A DNA stretch of 64,000 nucleotides from G051903925 sp051903925 (GTDB taxonomy: Bacteria > Pseudomonadota > Alphaproteobacteria > Zavarziniales > Zavarziniaceae): positions 2,542,001 through 2,606,000 of the forward strand of contig NZ_CP173678.1 in the NCBI RefSeq assembly GCF_051903925.1. The letters are read 5' to 3'. Position numbers and translations under genes: made by a program. The notes under the pieces were generated by a model. That model made no database searches. It was not told where the DNA came from and worked only from the letters and a program-made list of their open reading frames with translations. Every line of letters starts with the position of its first letter. Positions within the stretch are counted from its first letter, which is position 1. Below, in pieces: positions 27,439-36,286 of this stretch.

Positions 27439-28496
27439 CGCGGCGGGGCTGTGAACCTGGATGAATGGACGCGTCACGAAATCCGTCGGGGATGACGAAG
27501 CTGCCGAAGGCTCCACTGGTCCGGCCGGGTCGGCCCAACCCCTGCGGGCAAACTGCCGAACACGGCGAACGATACCACCGCTCCTTGGTGCGATGACACC
27601 AAGCCCTGGATGCGCCGATCACGAACGGATCGGGAATCCGGGTGCGATCACAGGGTCCGTGATCCGCCTGCGGACAGAGTTCCATCACCACCGGTACACA
27701 ACATGGTAAACGCCTGTGGCGGAAAGCTCTTTTGTCTGTGGGGGAGGCCCCGAAGCTGGCCCTGGGCCGATGCCCGTGGGGGTAGCCCGGGGGCGGCGGC
27801 GGCACGTCCCCACCGGGTCTTTGCTGGCCCTGCCGCGATCCCGATTCCCAATTGGTGGCATCGCCGATTGCAACCGCGACGGTGGATCGTCGACAATCCC
27901 GAAATCCCCTGCGACAGGAGCGCACAGGCTGCGCGGGACACGACGGCACGAGGCATGTTAACCATGTCTGCCGGGCGCAATGAATAGAGTTCACGATCGC
28001 GTGAATTTTCCGTGATTTTTGATCGCGAAAAAGTGAAAACTGCGTGAGGGGTGATGGATTGGCTCCCGCGGTCGTCGCCGTTGGCATGGCGGCGGCGAGT
28101 GCGGGGCTTGCCGATCGGTTAGCGACGGCCGCCAGGAAGGCCGGGCCGGCTGGGCTGGATCTGGTGGGTCGCGGGCACTGCGGCACCGGATATGGGGTCG
28201 GGTGCGATTGAACCTGCGACGTGCACCGCGATCCGCGCCATCCGCGCGCGGGGACCAAGCTCGGCGCCAGGCAGCGGACAGGGGATGCGTGGCGCCAGGG
28301 TTTACGCATGGCCGGAAGGGGTTGCAGGGGACGGAACGCGCAGGCGGCCTTGCCGGAACCCCGACGGGGAAATCCCGGCGGACTGTGAGCGCCGTGACAT
28401 CCGGGCGACACAACGATTCGTTAACTATCGCCGCAATTGAGTGGTGCGGGCTTCCCGATCATCATCGCGGCGCAACAGGGAAGACAGGGGGACGAA
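27439..28496. other. 1-kb intergenic region between divergent genes
   Basis: None of the open frames here resembles a protein. It holds a hairpin at 27646-27664 (GATCAC, loop, GTGATC), an AT-richer island at 27981-28045 with an inverted repeat TTCACG/CGTGAA at 27990-28005, and four GTGA words at 28001, 28012, 28033 and 28044. These make it a large regulatory region for the kinase gene, for bdhA, or for an unseen RNA. I cannot assign a promoter with confidence. Confidence 0.5.
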
Positions 28497-29285
28497 ATGG
28501 GCGCGCTTAAAGGCAAAGTGGCAGTCGTCACGGGTTCCACCAGCGGCATCGGGCTTGGCATCGCCAACGCCCTGGCCGAGGCCGGGGCGGATATCGTTTT
28601 CAACGGACGCAAGGCGGACGCAGAGCAGCTGGCCCTGGTCGAGAGCGCCGGCAAGAAGTTTGGCGTGCGGACGACCTTCGTCGCTGCCGACATGGGGCAG
28701 CCTGACCAGATCTATGGCCTGATCGAGAAGTCGACCGCGGAATTCGGCTCGGTCGATATCCTGGTCAACAATGCCGGTATCCAGCACGTCACGCCCGTGC
28801 ATGAGTTCCCGGTCGACAAGTGGGACCAGATCATCGCCGTCAACCTGTCGTCGGTGTTCCACGCCACCAAGGCGGCGCTGCCCGGCATGAAGGCGAAGGG
28901 CTATGGCCGCATCATCAACGTCTCGTCGGTGCATGGCCTGATCGCCTCGCCCTTCAAGTCGGCCTATGTCGCCGCCAAGCACGGCGTGATCGGCTTCACC
29001 AAGGTCGTCGCGCTGGAATGCGCGCGCGAAGGCATCACCTCGAACGCGATCTGCCCCGGCTATGTCTGGACGCCGCTGGTCGAGAAGCAGATCGACGACC
29101 AGGCCAAGGCGCACAACCTGCCGCGCGACCGGGTCATCACCGAGGTCCTGCTGAAGGAGCAGCCGAACCGCGAGTTCGCGACCGTGGAGCAGATGGGCGC
29201 CCTGGCCGTCTACCTGTCGTCCGACGCGGCCTCGACCCTGACGGGTGTCGCGATCCCGGTCGACGGCGGCTGGGTGGCGCACTAG
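28497..29285 (+). CDS. bdhA: D-3-hydroxybutyrate dehydrogenase
   Basis: A 262-residue classical short-chain dehydrogenase that interconverts D-3-hydroxybutyrate and acetoacetate with NAD. Visible are VTGSTSGIGLGIA for the cofactor, NNAGIQHVTPV, the catalytic Tyr157 and Lys161 (SAYVAAKHGV), and the family-typical GYVWTPLVEKQI and C-terminal VDGGWVAH. ATG 28497 has AGGGGGACGAA before it. It is the first of three co-oriented genes with a patatin and acetoacetate decarboxylase, fitting polyhydroxybutyrate or ketone-body breakdown. Confidence 0.94.
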   Translation: MGALKGKVAVVTGSTSGIGLGIANALAEAGADIVFNGRKADAEQLALVESAGKKFGVRTTFVAADMGQPDQIYGLIEKSTAEFGSVDILVNNAGIQHVTPVHEFPVDKWDQIIAVNLSSVFHATKAALPGMKAKGYGRIINVSSVHGLIASPFKSAYVAAKHGVIGFTKVVALECAREGITSNAICPGYVWTPLVEKQIDDQAKAHNLPRDRVITEVLLKEQPNREFATVEQMGALAVYLSSDAASTLTGVAIPVDGGWVAH

Positions 29286-29313
29286 GAGCGGCCCCGGACG
29301 GGAGGGCAAGCCG

Positions 29314-30330
29314 ATGACCGCGGTACGCCGCATCAACCTGGCGCTGCAGGGTGGGGGCTCGCACGGGGCCTTCACCTGGGGCGTGATCGACCGCCTTCTG
29401 GAAGATCCGTCGATCGAGATCGAAGGGGTGGTGGGCACCAGCGCCGGTGCCATGAACGCTGCCGTGCTGACCTGCGGCCTGGCCGCGGGCGGGCGCGAGG
29501 GCGCGCGCAAGCTGCTTGAGACCTTCTGGAAGAAGATCTCGGACGGGGCGCGCTTCTCCCCCCTCCAGCAAAGCTGGATGGACCGCCTGATGGGCAATCG
29601 GGGCCTGGAATACTCCCCGATCTACCACACGTTCGACACCATCTCGCGGATGATGTCGCCCTACCAGATGAACCCGTTCAACTACAATCCGCTGAAGCAG
29701 ACGCTGGCGGAAGTGTTGGACACCGACATGCTGCACCACGAACGCGCGGTGAAGCTGTTCATCTGTGCCTCCAACGTCCTGACGGGGCGCATCCGCGTGT
29801 TCCGCGAGCGCGACGTGACGGTCGACGCGGTCCTGGCATCGGCCTGCCTGCCCTTCCTGTTCCAGGCGGTCGAGGTCGATGGCGAGCATTACTGGGACGG
29901 CGGCTACATGGGCAACCCGCCCATCTATCCGCTGATCTACAATTGCGACAGCCGGGACGTGCTGATCATCCAGATCAACCCGATCCAGATCCCCGAACTG
30001 CCCACCACGGCGCAGGGGATCCTGGACCGCATCAACACGCTCAGCTTCAATTCGAGCCTGATGCGCGAGATGCGGGCGATCGGCTTCGTCACCAGCCTGA
30101 TCGACCGCGGCTTCGACGATGGCGGCCGCCTGAAGCGCATGCTGATCCACTCGGTCGATGCCGAGGACGTGATGAACCGGATGGGCGTCTCGTCCAAGCT
30201 CAACGCCGACTGGTCCTATCTGCGCTGGCTGTTCGAATTGGGACGCGAACGGGCGGAGCAATTCCTGTCACAGCATTCGGACAAGATCGGCCGGGAATCC
30301 TCGACCGACATCAACACCAAGTTCCTTTAG
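29314..30330 (+). CDS. Patatin-like phospholipase/esterase
   Basis: A 338-residue patatin-fold serine hydrolase. The oxyanion loop is LALQGGGSHGAFTWGV, the nucleophile is S43 in VGTSAGAMNA, and the catalytic aspartate is D195 in YWDGGYMGNPP. It begins 29 bases after bdhA with a GGAGGG site. Patatins in this operon context are often thought to act on PHB granules or their lipid shell, but lipid acyl hydrolysis is equally possible. There is no signal peptide, so it is cytoplasmic. Confidence 0.9.
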   Translation: MTAVRRINLALQGGGSHGAFTWGVIDRLLEDPSIEIEGVVGTSAGAMNAAVLTCGLAAGGREGARKLLETFWKKISDGARFSPLQQSWMDRLMGNRGLEYSPIYHTFDTISRMMSPYQMNPFNYNPLKQTLAEVLDTDMLHHERAVKLFICASNVLTGRIRVFRERDVTVDAVLASACLPFLFQAVEVDGEHYWDGGYMGNPPIYPLIYNCDSRDVLIIQINPIQIPELPTTAQGILDRINTLSFNSSLMREMRAIGFVTSLIDRGFDDGGRLKRMLIHSVDAEDVMNRMGVSSKLNADWSYLRWLFELGRERAEQFLSQHSDKIGRESSTDINTKFL

Positions 30331-30520
30331 CGCACAGTGGTTGTGGCGGCTTCGGACCAGGCAGGGCGGCAGGGCATTCCTGCCGCCGTGCCTGGGACGG
30401 GGCTGGTTACAGCCGCCTGGACGACGCCGGCTTCCGGCGCCGCCCCAGGGCAGCATCCGGGTCCAAGACTTCACGACTGATCGCGGCCGGCGCGCCCGGC
30501 CGCCAACGGAGATCGACACG

Positions 30521-31261
30521 ATGAACAGAGAGCAGATCCTCAAGATCCCCTCGATGCCGGCGGCCAGCCCCAGCTATCCGCATGGGCCCTATCGCTTCGT
30601 CAATCGCGAGTACCTGATCATCGTCTATGAGAGCGATGCCGACCTGGTGCGCGAGGCGGTGCCGGAGCCGTTGGAGCCGGTGGGCAACCAGGTCTTCTAC
30701 GAATTCATCAAGATGCCGGACAGCTCCGGCTTCGGCGACTACACCGAATCCGGTGTCGTCATCCCCTGCACCTACCAGGGCGAGCCGGTGAATTTCGTCG
30801 CCCAGATGTACCTGGACTGCGATCCGCCGGTGGCGGCGGGCCGCGAAATCTGGGGCTTCCCCAAGAAGTTCGCGCATCCGAAGCTGTGGGTGGCCGAGGA
30901 TACGCTGACCGGCACGCTGCACTATGCTGGGCAGCTGGTCGCCATGGGCACGATGGCCTACAAGCACGACAACCTGACCCGCAAGCCTGAAAAGACGATC
31001 GCCGCGCTGAACAAGACGCAGGTCAACCTGAAGATCATCCCGGACGTCGACGGTTCGCCGAAGATCGCCCAGCTGGTCGCATACAACCTGACGGAAGTGA
31101 CGCTGAAGGGGACCTGGGAAGGTCCGGCACGCCTGCACCTGGTGCCGCACGTCAACGCGCCGGTGGCCGACCTGCCGGTGCGCAAGATCGTCGGTGGCCG
31201 CCACTTCATCGCCGACCTGACGCTGCCCTTCGGTCGCGTGCTGCACGACTACCTGGCCTGA
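30521..31261 (+). CDS. adc: Acetoacetate decarboxylase
   Basis: A 246-residue enzyme that decarboxylates acetoacetate to acetone and CO2. The Schiff-base lysine falls at K115, next to K116, in REIWGFPKKFAHP, the same position as in the clostridial enzyme. Other family landmarks are YEFIKMPDSSGFGDY and CTYQGEPVNFVAQMYLD. Length is normal. It lies 190 bases after the patatin gene in the same direction. With bdhA it would turn 3-hydroxybutyrate into acetone, a disposal route rather than the usual CoA-activation route. Confidence 0.93.
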   Translation: MNREQILKIPSMPAASPSYPHGPYRFVNREYLIIVYESDADLVREAVPEPLEPVGNQVFYEFIKMPDSSGFGDYTESGVVIPCTYQGEPVNFVAQMYLDCDPPVAAGREIWGFPKKFAHPKLWVAEDTLTGTLHYAGQLVAMGTMAYKHDNLTRKPEKTIAALNKTQVNLKIIPDVDGSPKIAQLVAYNLTEVTLKGTWEGPARLHLVPHVNAPVADLPVRKIVGGRHFIADLTLPFGRVLHDYLA

Positions 31262-31304
31262 ACGGCCGGGTGCGCGGGGAGGGGACCGGGCGGACACTTC
31301 CCCG

Positions 31305-31320
31305 CGTGACTTGTGTCACA
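31305..31320. promoter_or_regulatory. CRP-like binding site
   Basis: CGTGA, six bases (CTTGTG), TCACA: one base from the CRP consensus TGTGA-N6-TCACA, centred about 90 bases before the secreted protein gene. Just downstream are TTGACT at 31341 and a 9-base-pair hairpin at 31351-31377 (GCCCGCCCA with TGGGCGGGC). Confidence 0.45.
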
Positions 31321-31403
31321 GGATCATCCGCCCCAATCGATTGACTTGGCGCCCGCCCATGGTGACCCTGGGCGGGCACATGCTTAATGGGGAGAGACGC
31401 ACG

Positions 31404-33455
31404 ATGGCGGCGAAACGTGCGACCTTGATGGTCAGCCTGTTCGGGTTGCTTCCGGGGCTGGCCATGGCGCAGGCCCAGCAGCTGACGGGCGGGGAGATCC
31501 GCGATCGCATGATCAATGCGACGATCGAGGGCACCAATCTCCAGGGCAAGTACCAGGAAACCTATCGCGCCGACGGCACGATCGAGGGGTTGCTGGAAGG
31601 TCAGGCCTATGACGGCAAGTGGGACGTCAAGGGTGACCAGATGTGCTTCTACTACAACGACATGCTGTTCGCCTGCAGCGGCATCCAGATCGACGGGACG
31701 AAGCTGAACTTCCTGTCGTCGGGCGAAGTCGTGGCCGAGGCCACCTATGCGCCGCCCAAGCCGGTCGAGACGGCAGCGGCTGCACCGCCCGCGACACCCG
31801 TTCCGCCACCCCCGGTCGATGTTCCGGCGCCGCCCGCCGCGCCCCCGCCGGAGGCCACCGCCACCCCGCCTGCGCCGCCAGCCGTGCCTGTGGCCCCGGC
31901 CGAGACCACGGCGGCCGACCCCGCGACACCGCCGGGCACCGACGAGCGCGCCGTGATCCCCGTGCCCGTCCCCGCGACTCCGGCCCTGCCGACCGAGCAG
32001 GCGGCCAGCATCGACGGCGGCGCCAAGCCGGCGCCCGGCATCACGGTCCGGCCGCCGACCATCCCGGGTACCCCGCCCAGCGCGCCTGCGGTGGACGTCC
32101 CCGCGGTTGAGGCGCTGGTGACGCCGCCGGTGCCTGTGCCTGGCGTACCGACCGGCGCGCCATCCTCGCCCAAGGCCGAGATCGAGCAGATCCTGCGCGA
32201 CTTCGCGCCAGAAATGCAGGTCGTCGTGGGTGACGTGGTCGAGAACGGCAACGACCTCCTGATCTCGCGCATCGACATCGAGATCGAGCGCGGCCTCATC
32301 GCGCTGGAAGACATCAGCATCCTGGGCGGCAACCGCGAGAACGCAAAGGCGATCTTCAATCCCGACTCCTACGCCGGCGGTCCGCGGGCCGCCGACTTCC
32401 TGCCGCTGTTCGACCGGATGACGGTGAAGCGGCTGATCGTCTCGCCCCCCGATGCGCCGACCAGCACGTTCGGCACGTTCAGCGTGGCGGCACTGTCCGC
32501 CAAGCCGTTCGCCAAGGCTCCGCCGACCACGGCGCAGGGCATGGAATCGGTCGACGAGAGCCAGGCCCTCGATATCGCGCAGTCGATCCGCTATGCCGGC
32601 ATCACGTTCGACGACCTGTTCGTGGCCGTCCCCTCGGGCCACCCGGATCCGGTTAATCCGGCCGACGCCCAGTACTTCATGCGAACCGGGCGCATCGCCA
32701 TCGGCGCCTATGACCCGCAGAAGGGCATGGTCCCGGAGAGCATCGCGGTCGAGAAGATCGACATGAAGGTGCCCAATCCGCAGACCGGCGGGGACGTGCC
32801 CCTGACGCTTGCGCGGGCCAGCATCAGCAATGTCCGCTTCCATGAGGACTATCCGATTGCAGGCCGGGTCGAGGTGCTGGGCCTGTCGACCCCGTCGTCG
32901 GTCGCCGACGATGCGGAGGCCCGCGAACTGTTCAAGGCGATCGGCCTGGACAAGCTGGAGTTCGACGCGGTCCTGGACATCGGCGCGGACGTCGATGCCA
33001 AGACCAGCGCCATCAACGAGTTCAGCGTGCGCTGGGCCGGGATGGGCGCGATGACGATGGGTGTTGCGCTGGGCCAGGTCGACATCCCCTCGGCCATTGC
33101 CGGCGCCAATCCGATGGTCATGCTGGCGGCCACCCTGGTCGGTGCGAACTTCAGCTATACCGACGATGGCGGCCTGGAGAAGATCCTGATCGCCGGCTCC
33201 AAGGAAAGCGGCCAAAGCCCCGCCGACCTGCGGCAGGGCCTGATCCAGCAGGTTGAGCAGACCAAGGGCATGGCCACCCACCCCGCCCTGGCCAAGGCGT
33301 TCGACGATGCGATCTCGTTCCTGCGGCGTCCCGGCACGTTCGAGGTAGCGCTGAAGCCGGCGCAGCCCGTGCCGCTGGCGACCTTCGCCTCTGACCAGCC
33401 GCCAGACCCGAACAAGGTGGTGGACACCGTCGGCCTGACGACTTCGGTGCGCTGA
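31404..33455 (+). CDS. Large secreted protein with proline-rich linker, unknown function
   Basis: A 683-residue exported protein. A signal peptide (LMVSLFGLLPGLAMAQA) is followed by a small domain (about 24-112: GGEIRDRMINATIEG, GKWDVKGDQMCFYYND) of the type that scores a residue-rich substrate-like sheet, then a long Pro/Ala-rich linker (about 115-254), and a C-terminal domain of about 430 residues (IEQILRDFAPEMQVVVGDVV to the end) that I do not recognise. The linker suits a periplasmic protein that spans part of the cell wall. ATG 31404 has GGGGAGAG before it. It stands alone. Confidence 0.75.
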   Translation: MAAKRATLMVSLFGLLPGLAMAQAQQLTGGEIRDRMINATIEGTNLQGKYQETYRADGTIEGLLEGQAYDGKWDVKGDQMCFYYNDMLFACSGIQIDGTKLNFLSSGEVVAEATYAPPKPVETAAAAPPATPVPPPPVDVPAPPAAPPPEATATPPAPPAVPVAPAETTAADPATPPGTDERAVIPVPVPATPALPTEQAASIDGGAKPAPGITVRPPTIPGTPPSAPAVDVPAVEALVTPPVPVPGVPTGAPSSPKAEIEQILRDFAPEMQVVVGDVVENGNDLLISRIDIEIERGLIALEDISILGGNRENAKAIFNPDSYAGGPRAADFLPLFDRMTVKRLIVSPPDAPTSTFGTFSVAALSAKPFAKAPPTTAQGMESVDESQALDIAQSIRYAGITFDDLFVAVPSGHPDPVNPADAQYFMRTGRIAIGAYDPQKGMVPESIAVEKIDMKVPNPQTGGDVPLTLARASISNVRFHEDYPIAGRVEVLGLSTPSSVADDAEARELFKAIGLDKLEFDAVLDIGADVDAKTSAINEFSVRWAGMGAMTMGVALGQVDIPSAIAGANPMVMLAATLVGANFSYTDDGGLEKILIAGSKESGQSPADLRQGLIQQVEQTKGMATHPALAKAFDDAISFLRRPGTFEVALKPAQPVPLATFASDQPPDPNKVVDTVGLTTSVR

Positions 33456-33514
33456 CCCCTCGAGGGGGGGGCGACGGCGCGTCAGGGGCGCGCCATCGCC
33501 TGCGGGCCGAAATC

Positions 33515-34855
33515 CTAGTCGGCCGGCGTGTCGTCGACGCTGACCTGGTTGCGGCCCAGGTGCTTGGACATGTAGAGCGCCTTGTCGGCCAGGTTCAGGG
33601 AGCGCGAGCCGTCGCGTCCCGGCAGCAAGGCCGCCACGCCGAACGAGGCGGTGACGGCCACCGCCTCGCCGCCCAGGACGAAGGGCGTTTCCGCCAGGGC
33701 CGTGCGGAAGGCCTCCAGCCGCAGGGCCGCCTGGTCCAGCCCGATGCCGGACAGGACAAGCGCGAATTCCTCGCCGCCAAGCCGGGCCACGAATTCGCCC
33801 GCCGCAAGCATTGCCCGCAGGCGGCGCGCCGCCTCGATCAGGGCGTGGTCGCCCATCGCGTGGCCCAGGCGGTCGTTGATCGCCTTGAAGCGGTCCAGGT
33901 CCAGGATCGCGACGCAGGCTGCCCCGCCCGCGGCGCGCAGGCGTGCCTGCACCGTGGCCAGGTGGGCATTGAAGGCACGCCGGTTGGGCAGGTCGGTCAG
34001 GCCGTCATGGGCGGCCATCGTCTGCAGCTGCCGGTTCAGGATCGCCAGTTCGGCGTGGCTGGCCTCCAGCGCGAGTTCCTGGCGCTTCAGGTCCGTGACC
34101 TCGATCCAGACGGAGGCGATGCCGCCGCCCCGCCAGGACTGTTCCTCGATCCGGAACCAGCGGCCATTGCGGGCGCGCAGCACCACGGGGCCTGCCAGCG
34201 GCCCCCCCGCCGGGTCGGCCACCAGGGCGGTGAAGGCCTCGTCCGGCTCGAACAGCTCGGCGAAGCCGGCCCACCACGCGCCCCGTACATGGCGTGTCGC
34301 AATCGGCGGCAGACGCCGCGTGATGTCCATGAAGCGTTCGGAGAAGTAGCGCGTATTGACATAGACGCGCTGGCCGTCGGCATCGTGCAGGATGATGCCG
34401 ACATTGGCGATCGTGAGCAGGCTGAGCACGTCCTCGCCCAGGCTCTGCGGAGCCCATTCGAAGGTGACGTCGGTCCAGATCTTGAGCCGTCCGCCGCCCA
34501 GCAGCGGGATCATGCGCAGTTCCAGCCAGCGCCCGCTGTCGCCGCGCTGGTAGGTCAGCGGCCCCGTCTCGGTCCAGTGGCGGTGCATGCCCATCGCCAC
34601 CGCCGCCTCCAGGTTCTCGGCCGGGGCGCCGGGATGCTGGACGGCAAAGAACGCCTTCAGCGTATCGACAAAGGGCAGGCCGGGACGAATGATCGCGCGT
34701 ACCTCGGGGAAGAACGCCAGATAGCGCTCGTTCCAGTAGAGGATCCGGTCTTCCGCGTCATAGACGCAGACGGCCGAGCCACCCATCTCCAGAACCAGGG
34801 CGGCCATCGCTGCATGGGCGGGCGACTGGGGATCGGCGGAATAGATGTGCGGCAT
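33515..34855 (-). CDS. Diguanylate cyclase with PAS-like sensor domains
   Basis: A 446-residue cytoplasmic protein. Two PAS_7-like sensor segments (CVYDAEDRILYWNERYLAFF and GIILHDADGQRVYVNTRYF) lead into a short helix and a GGDEF domain with LTDLPNRRAFN, LDLDRFKAINDRLGHAMGD and the active-site loop RLGGEEF (about residue 359). It should make cyclic di-GMP from two GTP. The usual RxxD inhibitory site five residues before the loop is replaced by LAAG, so product feedback is probably lost. ATG 34855 begins the conserved part; the frame is open to 34912. Confidence 0.92.
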   Translation of the reverse strand: MPHIYSADPQSPAHAAMAALVLEMGGSAVCVYDAEDRILYWNERYLAFFPEVRAIIRPGLPFVDTLKAFFAVQHPGAPAENLEAAVAMGMHRHWTETGPLTYQRGDSGRWLELRMIPLLGGGRLKIWTDVTFEWAPQSLGEDVLSLLTIANVGIILHDADGQRVYVNTRYFSERFMDITRRLPPIATRHVRGAWWAGFAELFEPDEAFTALVADPAGGPLAGPVVLRARNGRWFRIEEQSWRGGGIASVWIEVTDLKRQELALEASHAELAILNRQLQTMAAHDGLTDLPNRRAFNAHLATVQARLRAAGGAACVAILDLDRFKAINDRLGHAMGDHALIEAARRLRAMLAAGEFVARLGGEEFALVLSGIGLDQAALRLEAFRTALAETPFVLGGEAVAVTASFGVAALLPGRDGSRSLNLADKALYMSKHLGRNQVSVDDTPAD

Positions 34856-34954
34856 GCCGTCATGCGATTGCCAATGATCAGCAGGAATAGTGCGCCAACG
34901 CCCTCCAGGCAAGCCGCGCCGCAGGTGAACCCGGTCCTCAGGTCAACTGGGTCC

Positions 34955-35422
34955 TCAGGCGACTTGGGTCCTCAGGCCATGCATCTGGCCCAGCCAGTCC
35001 TGCGCCAGGCGCTGCATGAAGACCGCCTCCGGCATGCCATGGCGCGCGACATGGGCCTGGGGCACGGTTTCCCAGCCCTGGTGGTCGACGGTCACGCGGG
35101 TGCCGTCCGCCACCGGCTCGAAGCTGACGCGGACATGGGTTTCCTGACCCTCCTGGAAGGTCGCCTGCCGCCAGGTGAAGGCGAGCAGGGCGCCAGGATG
35201 CCAACTGGTCACGCGGCCGATCTCGAACACCTTGCCATTGGCGAGGTGCTCGACCAGGCGTCCGCCGGCGCCGCCCTCGAAGGCCAGGCGCCCGGGCTCC
35301 CGCGGGGTGAAGCGGAACAGGCCGCCGGTCCGCCACCATTGCCCGATCTCCCGCGTGAAGACGTCGAAGGCGCGCTGCGGCGTCGCCGCCACGCGGATCG
35401 AGACCTGGACGCGGGCGCTCAA
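34955..35422 (-). CDS. SRPBCC (AHSA1-like) domain protein
   Basis: A 155-residue START-like domain protein (RVQVSIRVAATPQRAFDVFTREIGQWW, LLAFTWRQATFQEGQETHV, GTRVTVDHQGWE). It opens with TTG, whose last two bases share the stop TGA of the upstream ArsR gene, so translation is coupled. AHSA1-type proteins paired with an ArsR gene are common and probably bind a small hydrophobic ligand. No signal peptide is seen. Confidence 0.85.
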   Translation of the reverse strand: MSARVQVSIRVAATPQRAFDVFTREIGQWWRTGGLFRFTPREPGRLAFEGGAGGRLVEHLANGKVFEIGRVTSWHPGALLAFTWRQATFQEGQETHVRVSFEPVADGTRVTVDHQGWETVPQAHVARHGMPEAVFMQRLAQDWLGQMHGLRTQVA

Positions 35423-35742
35423 TCCGCACCCTCCAGGTGGGCCTTGAAGGCGGCAAGCTGCTCGGACCAGACCTCCTCCATCTGCGCTGCCCAGGCTCGC
35501 AGGTCGGCCAGCGGAGCCGGGTTCAGGCTGAAGATGCGCACGCGGGCGTCGCGTTCCGGGTGATGCTCCGCCACCAGTCCGCCCTGGCGCAGCACCTTCA
35601 GGTGGCGGCTGGTCGCGGGCGGGCTGAGGCGCAGCGCGCTTGCCAGTTCACCGGCGCTGTGCGGCCGCTCGTGCAGCAGCTCGACGCAGCGCCGACGTAC
35701 CGGATCGGCCAGCGCGGACAGGGTCAGGTCAAGGGCAGGCAC
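35419..35742 (-). CDS. ArsR family transcriptional regulator
   Basis: A 107-residue winged-helix regulator (LTLSALADPVRRRCVELLHE, SAGELASALRLSPPATSRHLKVLRQ). It has no cysteine pair of the metal-sensing ArsR type, so it probably senses something other than a metal. It sits between a VOC gene (14-base overlap) and an SRPBCC gene (4-base overlap), the standard three-gene set for this subfamily. It probably represses its own operon. Confidence 0.9.
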   Translation of the reverse strand: MPALDLTLSALADPVRRRCVELLHERPHSAGELASALRLSPPATSRHLKVLRQGGLVAEHHPERDARVRIFSLNPAPLADLRAWAAQMEEVWSEQLAAFKAHLEGAD

Positions 35743-36205
35743 TATCGGTCCAGCCGTCGATCTTCAGACCCGAGCGCTGCTCCGCTTCCTCGCGCGTGAC
35801 GATCTCCGTCGTCTGGGCAAAGCTCCACACATGGCCTTCCGGATCGCGGACGGAGAAGGTGCGGTCGCCATAGAACTGGTCCTCCAGCGGCCGCGCCACG
35901 CCGGCACCGGCCGCAGTCGCCCGGGCGAACAGCGCGTCGATCCCGTCCGTCACCTGGACATGGACGTTCTGCGTGTTGCGGCCGCCGGTATTGGCAGGAC
36001 TGGCGATGTAGTCCGTCCATTCGCTGCCCACCATGATGGTGCCGTCGCCGTGATCCATCTCGGAATGGGCGAGGTTGCCGTCGGCATCGGTGATCAGCAT
36101 GCGCCGTTCGAAGCCGAAGGCGCGCTCCAGCCAGTCGAGCGCCGCGAGGGGGTCCTTGTAGAAGACGGCGGAGATGAAGGTGGGGCGCTTGGGCGCTGTG
36201 CTCAT
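35729..36205 (-). CDS. VOC (glyoxalase/bleomycin resistance) family protein
   Basis: A 158-residue vicinal-oxygen-chelate protein: FISAVFYKDPLAALDWLERAFGFE, then LAHSEMDHGDGTIMVG, and the second module QNVHVQVTDGIDALFARA to RTFSVRDPEGHVWSFAQT. The substrate is unknown; such genes next to ArsR and AHSA1 proteins are often linked to detoxification. ATG 36205 has AAGGAA at a proper distance. It leads the ArsR-SRPBCC operon, and unusual tandem 10-base repeats lie just upstream. Confidence 0.9.
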   Translation of the reverse strand: MSTAPKRPTFISAVFYKDPLAALDWLERAFGFERRMLITDADGNLAHSEMDHGDGTIMVGSEWTDYIASPANTGGRNTQNVHVQVTDGIDALFARATAAGAGVARPLEDQFYGDRTFSVRDPEGHVWSFAQTTEIVTREEAEQRSGLKIDGWTDSACP

Positions 36206-36221
36206 CGTCATTTCCTTCCAC

Positions 36222-36241
36222 AATATCCAAATATTTCCAAA
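36222..36241 (-). promoter_or_regulatory. Tandem 10-bp direct repeat before the VOC-ArsR-SRPBCC operon
   Basis: Read on the minus strand, TTTGGAAATA is followed directly by TTTGGATATT, then a weaker third unit that contains the ribosome binding site. This is AT-rich DNA in a GC-rich setting, with one helical turn per unit. It is a candidate ArsR operator and promoter. Confidence 0.35.
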
Positions 36242-36286
36242 AAAATGAAACCATATGCGATGGGGTCGGTCAAGCCCCGCCGCGGT

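Noticed and set aside
27431..28411. Several frames of 80-330 codons in the 1-kb gap
   Set aside because: Arg/Pro/Cys-rich shadow composition, no ribosome binding sites, none resembles a protein family.
35742..36254. Overlapping minus-strand frame opposite part of the VOC gene
   Set aside because: It is another frame of the same strand with biased composition; the VOC frame carries the family motifs.
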